64,000 nt of DNA from Pseudoips prasinana (Eukaryota > Arthropoda > Insecta > Lepidoptera > Nolidae). The first letter of the stretch is position 1. Each line of letters starts with the position of its first letter. Location: NCBI GenBank assembly GCA_951640165.1, contig OX621240.1, positions 32,802,713 through 32,866,712 on the forward strand, given 5' to 3'. The notes below the pieces were generated by a model. That model did no database searches. It saw nothing but the letters and a program-made list of their open reading frames with translations, and was not told where the DNA came from. The position numbers and the translations under genes were made by a program. This document shows positions 32,769-43,885 of the stretch, one piece after another.

Positions 32769-33239
32769 AATTGGTCTATTCATATATCCGTAAACGTCTT
32801 CGTCCAAACAAGATCTAACCAAATATTAATGAAGAGTAGGAAATTTGCCTTAAAGCAGATGACAATATCGATATAACATTACATCCAATAGAGCCCATAT
32901 TAGGTGACAGCATGACTACTAACTAGCGACCACTTAATTACCCAAGCAGATGAATACATTGCAAGTTATCCAATAAGGCAGAGTTAGGTGGGACCACGGA
33001 CCCCACCGATGGAAATCGTCAATTTTTCAAGAGTCATTCTTATTCTAAAACTATTACGAGGAATCAGACTACTAATCAAACTTCCGTAGGTACTTTAACA
33101 AGTCAAAATACTGAGATTTTTATTCATTATTTTTGAAAAAATATGTTTGCCTTTAATTAAACCTTCAGTGACAGCGTTCGAAGAATTGAAACAATTTTAA
33201 ATTAAATAACATATTTGTTTTATAATATAATATATAAGA
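32769..33239. other. unassigned DNA
   Basis: Nothing recognisable. Confidence 0.5.
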
Positions 33240-33436
33240 TATTATAGGGTCGGAAAGCAAGGCCGCTGGGGCAGAAATGTTCTAGACTGGCGACCACGAA
33301 GCGTAGGCATGCCTCTCATAAGATGGACCGATGTATTTGTGGGAGTCGCTGGAAGACGCAAATGCGGGTAGCGAAAGAACGGCTATTGTGGAGATCTTTG
33401 GACGTATTGGGCGTATTTAGGCTGATATGATGATAA
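33240..33436 (+). pseudogene. RTE LINE C-terminal fragment
   Basis: ggccgctggggcagaaatgt, tctagactggcgaccacgaa and tagcgaaagaacggctattg encode, with frameshifts, the RRWGRNVLDWRPR..RWTD..W.R.A.ER segment seen intact near 4500-4680. It ends ggctgatatgatgataatga, the RTE tail. Confidence 0.7.
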
Positions 33437-33579
33437 TGAAACAGCAGTGACTGTTATCAGTTTCATTGTTGGAAAGCAATGCGGTAAATAATAATAGTTA
33501 TAAATTAAATTTAAAATTTACATACTGGGGTGGTAGTATCAGTACTCATTCATCTTAAATGTTAATAATAAAATATGTA

Positions 33580-33745
33580 GATAAGATAAGATAACTCTTT
33601 ATTGTACACCAAAACATTACTGGATACAAGAATACAATAACATACATTTAAAAATGGTACAATTGGCGGCCTTATCACTAAATGTGATCTCTTCCAGGCA
33701 ACCTAGGCAGGGATTGGAGTATGGAGTAATAGAGATAGGGTAGTT
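33580..33745 (-). mobile_element. CR1-type LINE 3' tail, solo copy
   Basis: gataagataagataactctt, tattgtacaccaaaacatta, cggccttatcactaaatg and ctccaggcaacctaggc read on the minus strand as a LINE 3' end (..ggttgcctgg.., aataaagagttatcttatc). It is ~90% or more identical to the 3' end of the LINE at 33829, 250 bp away. Confidence 0.75.
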
Positions 33746-34124
33746 GTCAGTGTACATAAGTATAGAAATGATACGCACTGGTATCATTACAAAAACAGAG
33801 AGTTTTCTACGTCATATAAGATAAATTACATAAGATAAGATAACTCTTTATTGTACACCAAAACATTACAGAATATAAGAATACAATAGCATACATTAAA
33901 AAATGGTACAATAGGCGGCCTTATCACTAAATGTGATCTCCTCCAGGCAACCTAGGCAGGGATTGGAGTATGGAGTAATTATATATTAACCTACATACTA
34001 TATTATATACACGCATATATACTTATATTTCATAAATAAATAAATACATACATAAAATTCTTATCATAAAGCAAAACTAAAGTAGGAGCTGTTGCTGAAG
34101 TTCCATAAACTAGTCGAGAGTAAA

Positions 34125-35690
34125 TTATGTCGTACCTTTTTGTAGCGACAAGTAGTGATCTTTTACTAGACTCTGAAAGTTGCGTAGAGATTGAGCTTGG
34201 CGTACTGACAATGGCAATGCATTCCACAGGCGAGCTCCTTGCACAGCAAACGATTTGGCCAGAAAGATTGTGGAATGTACTGGCATTGTTAATTTTAAAT
34301 TATTCGATGATCTCAGAAGTTTCGAATGTGATTCATAAAGGAATGAAAAGCGTTCTTTGAGGTAAGAGGGAGTTGAAGGAGTAAACAAAACATTGTATAG
34401 AAGTGAGAGAATATGGGCATTCCGGCGAAAACGAATGGGTAGCCACTTGAGCTTGTTACGAAATTCAGTGATATGATCATATTTGCGAAGACCAAATATG
34501 AATCTTATGCAGACGTTCTGGAGACGCTCAAGTTTTTCAAGTTGGGCCTCTGTAAGATCAAGATAACTGACATCTGCGTAATCTAGTATTGGGAGAAGAA
34601 GGGATTGAGCAAGCGCAATTTTGGTGGTAGTTGGGAGGAAGTTACGAAGTCTTTCCAAGGATCCAATTGATGCAAAAATTTTGTAGCTGAGGGCCCCAGG
34701 AAAGACAGCTGTCAAAGAATATGCCTAGGTTTTTAACTTCGCGACTTATTTGTAAAACATTACCTCCAAAACAAAGTTGTGGAAGTTGAGACAAGGATGC
34801 CTTAGCCAACATCCTCGAGCTACCAACAATAATCACTTGGGTCTTCTGTGGGTTAACGTGTAGTCCGTGAGCACGACTCCACTCACTGATATTATCTAAA
34901 TCGGTATTCAAATTAGTCACAGCTTCTTATTATTATAAATCTGAAGATCGTCTGCATAAAGGTGATAGGAAGAATTAATGCGTTTAGAAATAGAATTTAT
35001 AAAAATTGCGAATAATAGTGGAGACAAAACGCCACCCTGAGGCACGCCTGCAATAGTATTGCACCAAGAAGAAAAGGAATTATCAATACGAATATATTGT
35101 CGGCGGCCAGACAGGTAACTACGAAACCAGTCAATAACTGTTGGAGATACGTTAAGAGTGCGCAATATCCCCAGCAACACATCAAAATCCACGGTATTTA
35201 ACGCATTGCTGTAATCTAACAGGGCTAGCACTGTTAGACGACCATGTTCCAATCCAGCTCTAATGTCATCTGTAATATGGACCAAGGCTGAGGTAGTGCT
35301 GTGGCCAGGACGAAAACCAGACTGGAAGGGATTAAGGAGGTTATTTATTGTGAGAAAAGTACTTAATTGGTTGTGGACAAGGCGTTCAAGTACTTTGGAC
35401 AGGAACGGAAGGATTGAAATAGGACGGTAGTCGGAAAAGGATGTTGGGTTGGCTTTTTTTGGAAGGGGAATTATTTGAGCATCTTTCCATATTATTGGGA
35501 AAATACCGGAACTTATAGAGGTATTTAAGATGTGAGGTATAGTAGGAAGACTTTCGTTGAGGATAGGAAGGACCATATTACGGGTGACATTGTCATTGCC
35601 TACTGCGTTAGAAGTGATGGATAAAACACTCTTCCTAGCGTCACAATCAGAAACTTTACTAAGAGAAAAAAAAAAAAAAAAAAAAGTAAT
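34125..35690 (-). pseudogene. LINE reverse transcriptase in three frames
   Basis: Segment 1 (35690-34917) holds SFSDYRPISILPFLSKVLER, GFRPGHSTTSAL, LDYSNALNTVDFD, GVPQGGVLSPLLFAIFIN and YADDLQIY (34947-34958). In motif A the usual F/D-x-x-K-A-F-D reads DYSNALN, so the second conserved Asp position is Asn. A frameshift at ~34920 moves to segment 2 (34920-34642: thumb, HGLHVNPQKTQVIIVGSSR, VKNLGIFFD), and another near 34700 to segment 3 (34715-34125: LRNFLPTTTKIALAQSLL, RFRRNAHILSLLYN, ARLWNALPLSVR). No endonuclease domain is present. Two frameshifts and the motif A change make it dead. Both shifts are near the segment ends and could in principle be sequencing indels. Confidence 0.85.
35666..35686. 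repeat. poly-A tract (21 A)
   Basis: An uninterrupted homopolymer at the 5' truncation point of the LINE on the minus strand. It may be the tail of an older plus-strand insertion. Confidence 0.9.
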
Positions 35691-36082
35691 AATAACACAA
35701 ATTATATCCATATAGTTTTCGTGAAATATCCTATTTTAACAAAAAATTACTCTATTCTTACGCTTGTTTAAGCGCAAGTGTCGCCGAACATCGATTTCTT
35801 AATTTAATTAGTTAATAAACTCAAGTTATATGCGACTGGAAACACATTGCCGGGAAGGGCATTCCAACAGCATGGGCTTGCGTATAATGTAACGCTAACT
35901 ATTGATCATTTCATTATATTATTATTCTACTTAAGCATTCAGGCTTTGGCAAATTGCTGTATAATTGCCAAGATTGCGGAGTTGCAGTTTTTGCTGCGGA
36001 CCGATTGTTGCAGAGACTTGATTTGACCGAGCAATCAAGTATAAAGTAGATGCACTTTTTGTGGTTACATGTATAATCTATA
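35691..36082. other. unassigned DNA
   Basis: Contains a small imperfect hairpin (cttacgcttgtttaagcgcaag, 35758-35779). Otherwise nothing. Confidence 0.45.
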
Positions 36083-36401
36083 TCTACATATAATGAAATC
36101 GTAGGAAAGTCAAAACTGTACAAAAACATTTTACAAATATTTTTAAAGGATACTTGGGGCGTGATCTACAATCGATATCGAAGCCAAAAATATAGTTTTT
36201 ACAATTTTTGTCTGTTTGTCTGTTATGTATGTCCGGGCTAAACTCAAAAAGTACTGCATGGATTTACTTCAAATTTTGCATAAATATGACTAAGAGGTAG
36301 GGTCAACATATAGGCTACATATTATCATGCTATCATCTACGGGGGACGAGCTGTGATAATTTATAAAAGTTAACGCGGGTAAAACCGCGGGACACAACTA
36401 G
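36083..36401 (+). mobile_element. non-autonomous Helitron-like element, 319 bp
   Basis: Begins TCTACATATAATGAAATCGT after an A and ends with hairpin gcgggtaaaaccgcgg, then gacacaaCTAG before a T. Full-length relative of 13470-13793; both share gaaagtcaaaactgtac, tacttggggcgtgatctac and aggctacatattatcatgct. Confidence 0.7.
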
Positions 36402-36427
36402 TGATTCAATAAATATATAATGTTGGG

Positions 36428-36545
36428 ACAACTAACACATTGCTTTATAATAATCGTAATGATCTTAAACTAGACAGAACCTGTACGATGGCATCCAGAC
36501 AACTAATCCAAATTATAATCTCAAAATAGGAAATCATAAATTTTA
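36428..36545 (-). mobile_element. SINE tail fragment, minus strand
   Basis: ggacaactaacacattgc, cttaaactagacagaacctg and tacgatggcatccagacaac; complement of the family C tail. Confidence 0.5.
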
Positions 36546-36956
36546 TCGTCTGGCGGGTCTTGAACCACCAAGAGTAGGAGCTCTACGTTAAATACAGACT
36601 GACAGATCAAATTTAAGAATCCCGAACATGCAGCAACAAGCTTTTTCCAAGGGGCAAATAACGTTATATTCCTTACTTTATCTTCAATACCTTAAACTAT
36701 CTAGCTTAGCAACCTTATCGTTTAAGTTCTGTTGGTAATGTTTGTGATTTGGGAATTTCCCGATAAAGCTGAAAGTATTACAATACTAAGAATTGCCGCC
36801 ATTCTTTGATATTATTCCGGTAGCCATCCCAGTGTATTAATTACGTCTCTAAAGGTTTCCATGACTTTGCAGTGAAGTCTTATGACATCATTGCTGTTTA
36901 GTGTTTTCCTGTTAGCTATATTTTTTATTTTTGTTCATAAAAATATCTAACATGAA

Positions 36957-37143
36957 TCTGAACTAATATTATAAAAGCGAAAATTTGTGAGTATTGATGT
37001 ATATATGTTTGTTATTCTTTCACACAAAAATTAACGGCTTTTGATGAAACTTGGTAGTAATATAGCTTATATATCCGAATAACATATAGGCTATAAGTTA
37101 TAAAGTTTAACGCGTGTAAAGTAAAACCGTGGCCCAAAGCTAG
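36957..37143 (+). mobile_element. non-autonomous Helitron-like element, 187 bp
   Basis: Begins TCTGAACTAATATTATAAAA and ends acgcgtgtaaagtaaaaccg then tggcccaaagCTAG, T following. The terminal hairpin is degraded. Same subfamily as 41180-41359. Confidence 0.6.
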
Positions 37144-38211
37144 TTACAAATATTTTTTTGTACGTTTGTTTGTATACAATGTATAAACTCAAAACTGCTT
37201 AACTCATTTTAAATACTTTTACACGTGGAAAGCTATCAACTGGTAACACGGTGTGCCATTTTCTTTTCAAATAATTAGCGTGCGCTACGAAAACGATTGA
37301 TGATATACAAAATATTGTACTACATTTACACATAACTCATCATTACCCACAAGAAATCAGTGATTATCGTTATTATTCAAATTAGTCAATCAAAACACTA
37401 TACCAGGTATTAATAATTTAAAATGCTATTTATCATTATATCTGTCTACCGTCAGACCAGTATGCAATAAAATTATAATATATATTATAATACATTACAT
37501 AAAGATATTACTCAAACAGTAGTCATAAACGCAGTTTACCAAATCAATGAACTGTAAATAACATTTTGCACAAAACCCATCGTATAAATGCCGGAGTTAT
37601 TTAAGCAATTTGCTCAAAGGAACACAAGCAAAGACAAAGTTATACAAAAAATCCAATTGTCACGTCTTCAAAAGAAGCTAAATTAATATCTTCATAACGC
37701 TTCAAGTGTTCTAGAGGGAGGAGCGGTGACTCGCTGATATGCTTCAACGGACTAATTTAATTAATTGATTCGTGTCGTCTTCAGAACAATTCGACGATTT
37801 GAGTTTTACACATTTTTTACAGTCAACATTCTCAGAATCAAACCTTAAATACAACTTGTCAAAGTTCAATTTCCAACGTGTTAGGTAACTAGTCAATCGT
37901 ATCGGAATAAACTGGATGATGCCGAGCAATTGATTTGAGTATCCATGATGGCTTTTATATGAAGACGGATAGGCTAAATTTTAAAACTGGTGTGAATTCG
38001 TTTGCTGAATGTGTTTCGTGGATTGAGTAGTAATAGCGTGATACTAAATTTGGCAAATTTAAGAATAGATACGGGATTGTAACTTAAAATTGAGAGTGAT
38101 TACAAATTTCTTTATGCATACCCATTCTGAAGAGCTGGCAAGCACTTCAAACAAACATAAGAAGGTAAAAAACAGAGGGGCATAGATAGTCCTAAGATTC
38201 GTGTCGGAATA
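37144..38211. other. unassigned AT-rich DNA
   Basis: 37472-37491 is an AT-only perfect palindrome, not surprising at this composition. On the minus strand 37968-37744 is open for about 75 codons ending SENVDCKKCVKLKSSNC..LIKLVR. It is somewhat protein-like, but has no start, family or firm splice sites. I do not call a gene. Confidence 0.4.
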
Positions 38212-38350
38212 TATTTATTTATTTATTTATTTATTACAGATATCTTATTGCTAACAGATAATTCCAAGCACAATAAGTGATACAATCATAATAATTTATA
38301 TACATAATCTATAGGTACTATACTATACTATAATAAGCTAATTAATATAT
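38212..38350 (-). mobile_element. possible LINE 3' tail
   Basis: (ATTT)n at 38215-38236, followed by cagatatcttattgctaaca and ccaagcacaataagtga. On the minus strand this reads as a CR1-like 3' end with an (AAAT)n tail. Confidence 0.35.
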
Positions 38351-39160
38351 TGATGTAGTCTTAAAATCCACAGAGGAATGGTTCTTTATACAAGAACTTA
38401 AGATAAGAAAATAAGTTAACATACTCGTATGTTCAGATACTGAGGATTTGGAACCGACTGCAGCTTCATTTATCAAAATGTTTCCTAGAATATGGTAAAT
38501 ACTATTATATTCGGAGCACTTTGGTGCCCGTATATCATTCGTACAGCATGCATTATGTAATGCATTTTCTTGTTAACACCGAATTGAAATTAAGGGGATA
38601 TATATCAAATAGTTAGTGGCAATTTTCCATCTCCATTTTTCTTTTAGTCATACGGAATTAAAGTAAATTTATCGTGACTATTTGATTCAGTATCGCTAAA
38701 AACACTATTTAGCTATATAGAAATATAGTATTTTTTTTATTAATTATTTGTTTTACAAATGTATTGTAACAGCTTATGCATATGTCCCACAAAACTGTGT
38801 TACCGGTTTGACTGTTGCGTGGAATCTCTGTACAGCAACTAAATATAAAGCAGATTCTAATTATTCTCATCGTTCGTTGTCATTTTTATTTTTCCGTTTT
38901 GTTTTAAAGCATTATAAACTGTCATGTCTAATTTCGTTTATTTCCACAGCATACACTTCATCTCAGAGGACGCGTTCGTAAAGTAATTATACCACCGCGC
39001 TCGCTTACTACACGCGAGATATACGTTTCACGATATAGGCCCTTAATTCATATATTTTACACGTATTTATGTGGATTCCGAAAACTGACGGCTTTATGAG
39101 TTTGTTAAGTTATTGTGTGTCGGTGATTAATGAATGTTGGCAACGTTTAGCGTTGTATCA
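38351..39160. other. unassigned DNA
   Basis: Nothing recognisable. Confidence 0.5.
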
Positions 39161-39955
39161 TTAAGAGGCGCTGTTGTTAGCATATTTGCGAAGTGTACAC
39201 TTTGCATTGTAACTATAATTATCTTGGAACATGATAATTATATTAACAAGTTTAGGGCCCACTTCTGAATTCATTTGTTGTTACATATTTTTGTTAAACT
39301 CGACTGGAAATCCGAAATGTAATTGTGCATCGGAAATTGAATCTGCATCTTCAGCTAAACGTTAAGAGGCGCAGTTGTTAGCATATTCGCTAAGTGTACA
39401 CTTTGCATTGTAACTGTAATTATCTTGGAACATCATAATTATATTAACAAGTTTAGGCCTCACTTCTGAATCCATTTGTTGTTGGATATTTTTGTTAAAA
39501 TTAACTGGACAATCCTAAATGTAATCGTGCATCGGAATACAAATCTGCACCCTCAGCTAGTCATTAATAGGCGTCTTTGTAAGCATATTTGCCAAGTGTA
39601 CCTACACTTAGCATTGTAACTGTGATTATCTTGGAAAATTATAATTATATTAACAAGTTTATGGCTCACTTCTGAATTCATTTGTTGTTAGAAATAGTTA
39701 AACTCTTCTGGAAAATATTAAATACTAGCTGTGCCCCGCGGTATTACCCGCGTAAAATTTTATAAATTGTATTTGCTATAAACCTCACGGAGCCCGAGAC
39801 CTTTCCAACGAATGCAAAACCGTGGAAATCGGTTCGTGCGTTCTGGAGTTATAGTGTCAGGAAGGAAAACCCGACTTATTTTTATATAGTAGATAATCGT
39901 ATATTGAGAATCAAATCTGCACCCAAAATACGGCTGAGCGTCTAAGCTAGTTTAA
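39161..39955. repeat. three tandem ~200-bp units, third one interrupted
   Basis: Unit starts: ttaagaggcgctgttgttag (39161), ttaagaggcgcagttgttag (39362), ttaataggcgtctttgtaag (39564). Shared landmarks are gtgtacactttgcattgtaa, ataattatattaacaagttt, cacttctgaattcatttgtt and gtgcatcgga..aatctgcacc. Units are ~80-90% alike, so the array is old. Unit 3 carries the Helitron-like element 39725-39893. Confidence 0.9.
39725..39893 (-). mobile_element. Helitron-like element caught inside a tandem repeat, 169 bp
   Basis: On the minus strand it runs TCTACTATATAAAAATAAGT .. gcgggtaataccgcgg, ggcacagCTAG. Aligning repeat unit 3 with unit 2 (aaatgtaatcgtg) shows that the element sits between A (39724) and T (39894) with no duplication. 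This is the Helitron insertion signature. Its twin at 50102-50270 is also 169 bp. Confidence 0.8.
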
Positions 39956-40790
39956 TAGATAAACTAGGTTAGGCGCCCTGCCGTATTCTTAATTTGGAGG
40001 CATTGGCGTCTCTTCACTGATGCAGTTTGTGAATTTGTTTGTTCCCATTTTCCTACTGGCCATATGGTACTAAAACCGTAACTGTATGAAACTATTTTTT
40101 TCTGTATGAATAACTCTAATAGTTACGGAAGATGTTTACGTAAATATTACAGGAAAAATAAAAAAAAACCATTTTATTTTTCGTTAAGTTTAATAACTGA
40201 GATTCCTTAAAAAAATATACTACATGCTAATGGCTGGACCAGCATAAACCGTAGACGATCTTTTCAACATTACATTTAAAGCGGCTAGCTGTTAAAAGCG
40301 TTCCTAAAGTCGTGTGAATTGTCGTGCAACTTAGCCACTTGTTCCGCGGAGTTTGCCGTCACTTCGCACACTTTCCTTGTGATTTTCGCCGACAGGCGCG
40401 TTTCTTAGCAAGGCTTTCTTCAAGTAGGGCTCGTACCGATGCCGCAAAAAGGGAGGCAATATTGGACGCTTCACATTCTTTGAGCCTACCAGTATATTTA
40501 CGTATCAGTTTAAATCAGTTCGAAGCCGTGTTTTACGCCACTTTGGTGGATCTGTTTCATTAGTAGTTCCTTATTAACCAACTTGATACTAGAGTTCTTT
40601 ATAAAAGCGAGCAGACCAGCTAGAATGGAACACGTAGGTTACAAAATATCTGGGTTATGTAACATGGAGTGAAGTTAATAAATTTCCATTCAGGAATCCT
40701 TTTGTTTGACGGCGATGAATATCACGACATCACAACCCGTGGAGGGACAATCCAGATACTTCATATTTTGAATCTGTATACAAGGTGTAA
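39956..40790. other. unassigned DNA
   Basis: 40324-40563 is open for 80 codons on the plus strand without a recognisable motif. I leave it uncalled. Confidence 0.4.
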
Positions 40791-40875
40791 TTTACAGACG
40801 TCAGCACATCAAGCTACCCCAATCTGTCAAATTTCTCCAATTGAAAGTGAACCTTATGCTTTTCTGATAAAGCTC
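40791..40875. mobile_element. small TIR element (MITE-like), copy 3, one end lost
   Basis: acgtcagcacatcaagctac, cccaatctgtcaaatttc and ttgaaagtgaaccttatgct match copy 1; the distal inverted repeat is missing. Confidence 0.55.
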
Positions 40876-40890
40876 TATAAAAATATATAT

Positions 40891-41046
40891 CTGGCTGGCA
40901 TGTTGGTCTAGTGGTTAAGTGACCCTGACTGTATGTATTTAGAAATACATAAATATGTGTAATAGTTGTCTGGCTGCCATAGTATTGGCTTTATCTAGTA
41001 TGGGATCCGATGGCAGTGCGTTAGTTGTCTCAAGATATATTTTTTA
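40891..41046 (+). mobile_element. SINE (family C), internally deleted
   Basis: ctggctggcatgttggtcta, gtggttaagtgaccctgac, then directly the tail (gttgtctggctgccatagta, gggatccgatggcagtgcg). The B-box segment is deleted. Confidence 0.6.
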
Positions 41047-41179
41047 AATTTATCCGTGATACTGAACAACGTGCGGAACATCAACTCCCATACAATACTT
41101 CCATACAATGACTATCAGCTGACGCAATTTCTGTAGCCAAAAAGACTTGTTTCTTGGTTCACACGCTTGTTTTTTATAA

Positions 41180-41359
41180 CTAGCTGTGCCCCGTGGTTTT
41201 ACCCGCGTAAAACTTTAAAAATGATAGCCTATCTGTTATTTGGATATTTAAGCTATAGGTATTACTACAAAGTTTAATCAAAATCCGCCGGTAGTTTTTG
41301 CGTGAAGCAGTAACAAACGTACACACTCACAAACTTTCGCCTTTATAATATTAGTGTGA
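41180..41359 (-). mobile_element. non-autonomous Helitron-like element, 180 bp
   Basis: Minus strand: TCACACTAATATTATAAAGG .. acgcgggtaaaaccacgg, ggcacagCTAG; flanked by A (41179) and T (41360). Confidence 0.65.
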
Positions 41360-42001
41360 TTTCCATAATTTTTGTACGTATACCGCGCACTTCCTCACTA
41401 TATATCTATTAATGCCATATACTTCAATTTATAATATATTTAATTTAATTTCTTCTATTTTTGATATTTGTTATTAGATATAATATTGTAGTCTTAATCA
41501 ATTCTAAGCTGTAACTAGTGCATGCGGTATTAACCTATTATTAATTGTTGCACCTGATAGTTTGCCGTATTTAATGTAATTTATTAATGTATCGTGCAAA
41601 CGATTGTTGGTTGACCTTAAATAATAAAAAAAAAGATATCTGTAATTCGCTCACAAAACCTTAGTTCTAAGCCTACTTGCTAGGGAAACTTTTTAACATT
41701 TTCAAGTGGTCAGTTCCAACTTTCAAAGTTCGCGTTTTCACTATTTCAACTAGAATTTTAAATAGCGCAATTACTCATAATGGCTGGTAATAAAATCGAA
41801 TGGTTCGAGAATGATTGGTGGGCCGAATTGCTGGGTGTTGGATCACGAGTACTTATGAATTAAATGACTTGTAGCGACTGCTAGACTTTCATGGCGAGCT
41901 CGTGACGATTATATCATTAACATACTTTCGGTTTCTGTTTAATATTAGAAATTTGTGTCACTTTTAACCCTCGACCGAAATAGAGGACTTTAGAACACCA
42001 A
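41360..42001. other. unassigned DNA
   Basis: Nothing recognisable. Confidence 0.5.
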
Positions 42002-42470
42002 GTAAGCGTGGTTGGAAGATACTTGCCTTTCACGCCGTATGTCGTGGGTTCGATTCCCACCCAGGGGCTCTACCGGCTAAGTCGCCGAATATCGTTTTCG
42101 TGATCGTCTTTCAAATAAAAAAAAGGTTAAAAATGATTTAATCAATCGTTAAATCAGCTTCCGTGACCACATGTGACGTCATAAATGGTCCGGAATCCAT
42201 TGTCAACGTTGAGGCCGATTTAACGATTGATTAAGTAATTTTTAACCTTTATTTATTTTAACGCCAATCACGAAAACGATGTTTGGCGACTTAGCCGATA
42301 GAGCCCCAGGACAGAATATGCTTGTATGAACATGGCCGTTTGTCCTGAGTCTGTGTGTAATTATCTATATAAGTATTTATTTACAAAAGAAAAGTAGGAG
42401 GTATATGTAGTATATCAGTTATCTGATTTCTGACAGTGTGTTAGTGGTTCCAAGATGTTTATTTATTAAA
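42002..42470 (+). mobile_element. SINE (family B), split by a MITE
   Basis: Head aagcgtggttggaagatact, tgcctttcacgccgtatgtc and B box gtgggttcgattcccaccc, interrupted at 42065. It resumes at 42306 with ccaggacagaatatgcttgt, ctgtgtgtaattatctatat and agtatatcagttatctg. Confidence 0.75.
42066..42305. mobile_element. 240-bp TIR element inserted in a SINE, 5-bp duplication
   Basis: Ends ggctctaccggctaagtcgc and gcgacttagccgatagagcc. The arms extend ~90 bp inward (..cgttttcgtgat.., ..aggttaaaaat..ttaatcaatcgttaaatc) at roughly 85% identity around a short centre. ccagg is duplicated at 42061-42065 and 42306-42310; removing the element and one ccagg restores the SINE sequence. It has no transposase. 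The superfamily is not identified. Confidence 0.8.
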
Positions 42471-43032
42471 ATTTAATAGTATAATGTTTTGAAGTAGGGG
42501 TATAAGATATTAATGCGGCGTACATTATAAATCTATGTATAAGGAAGGTCTTGTAACAGTCGTGTAGTCAACTTGAAATTGTAGGTACTGTGAAAACGCT
42601 CTTACCGTCTTGGCAATAAAGACGCTGTAAAGGTCAAAGTGTACCACGTGGTATGCAGGTCGAGTTGCACAGTTGCATATCGTGATTAGCCTATAATTCT
42701 GCCATAGCACTGCTCGTCAGTGTCAGCTATCACCTAACAGTGTGTGCACAATAAACACAATTATACCCAGTAGTCACAACACCTTTTGTTTCGTATTCCA
42801 GGTGTCGATTGCGGGGAACACAAGACGCCTACTGATAAATGAGGTAAGACATCAGTATAATAATATATAGAAAAACTTGTGTTTTCCAAAAAAATATTAA
42901 CTAGATTATTCACTGACTAGATTTTACATTTCTTATTTTTAAGATATAGAATGAAACAGTTTATCTGACCTAATGTTGTAACGTGATAAATATTATATAC
43001 ATATATAAATATTTTTAAAATGTTTTTAAAAG
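42471..43032. other. unassigned DNA
   Basis: Nothing recognisable. Confidence 0.5.
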
Positions 43033-43224
43033 ACAACGCCCGCACTAGGGAATCTAATCCCTGTAACGCGGGGTACTTTACAAACATATAATAGACGGAC
43101 ACAAATTACATCCAGACTCAGAACAACTATTTATGGGTCACACAAATAGTTGTCCGGTGCAGGACTCGAACCCGCGACACGAAGAGGCGAGGCGACTGTC
43201 TTATCCGCTGCGCCACACGTGCAG
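43033..43224 (-). mobile_element. tRNA-headed SINE (family E), minus strand
   Basis: acgcggggtactttacaaac, gacggacacaaattacatcc, ggactcgaacccgcgacac and ccgctgcgccacacgtgcag. Near-identical to 21651-21838. Confidence 0.8.
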
Positions 43225-43885
43225 TTGGATGAACTCAAGGAAGTCAAAAAATCTTTAATTCATTCTTAATATTGTTTCACCTGTGCTTTTCTATCCACAT
43301 GATCAGAAAGTAACATTCTACTATTAACTTTCTGCTATTTATTTAACTACTCGTGCGAAGCGGGGCGGATCGCAAATTTGAATTTATATTTTATTGCATG
43401 CTGTGGTTTTCTCGAATTGGAGGTATACACTGCCTCACAGCCACGTAATCTTCACCATTCGGGTATAAATAAAATAGAAACCTACAATTAACTTATCAAG
43501 CCTACCGTATTATTATTTGTAGTATATAAGTACAGGTCATACTTTAAATAATATTATTTATGTGGTTACAACTGTCACGGTATCATATGACCTTCCGACC
43601 ACATCCGTCAGATATTAAATCATAGAGATGATGTCAACAAAAAAATAAATTAGCTCATCGATAACCTCGGAGCAAGCGATATCGTGGTGCTAATAGAAGT
43701 CAAATATAATTACGAATTACGACCTTCATACTTGAAAGTATCATCTTGAAACAATCCTGCAGAAGGATTTAAATTGTTGTTATGAATGTAAGCCTATTAT
43801 ATTGTTAAAAAGTTGGCCGTGCTATTGAGGTCATTGCCTCGAGGATTCGTTATCCAAGTGCTTCCGCTGTCCTGGTTGATAGTCC
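43225..43885. other. unassigned DNA
   Basis: 43348-43375 (ctcgtgcgaagcggggcgga) resembles a Helitron-like hairpin end, without a CTAG border. Otherwise nothing. Confidence 0.4.

Larger units (their letters stand above)
33829..35690 (-). mobile_element. CR1/Jockey-group LINE, 5'-truncated and frameshifted
   Basis: Minus-strand order: reverse transcriptase, C-terminal region, 3' untranslated region and (ATCTT)n end at 33829. The 5' side stops in or near a 21-base homopolymer (35666-35686). A solo 3' tail of the same family lies at 33580-33745. A C-terminal scrap is at 15255-15550, and another tail is at 62028-62080. Confidence 0.85.

Noticed and set aside
37472..37491. 20-bp AT-only palindrome attataatat/atattataat
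   Set aside because: Made only of A and T, so far less surprising than the mixed-sequence palindromes; not counted with them.
37744..37968. Possible last exon on the minus strand (about 75 codons)
   Set aside because: The end is somewhat protein-like, but there is no start, no clear acceptor and no family resemblance; kept only as a note.
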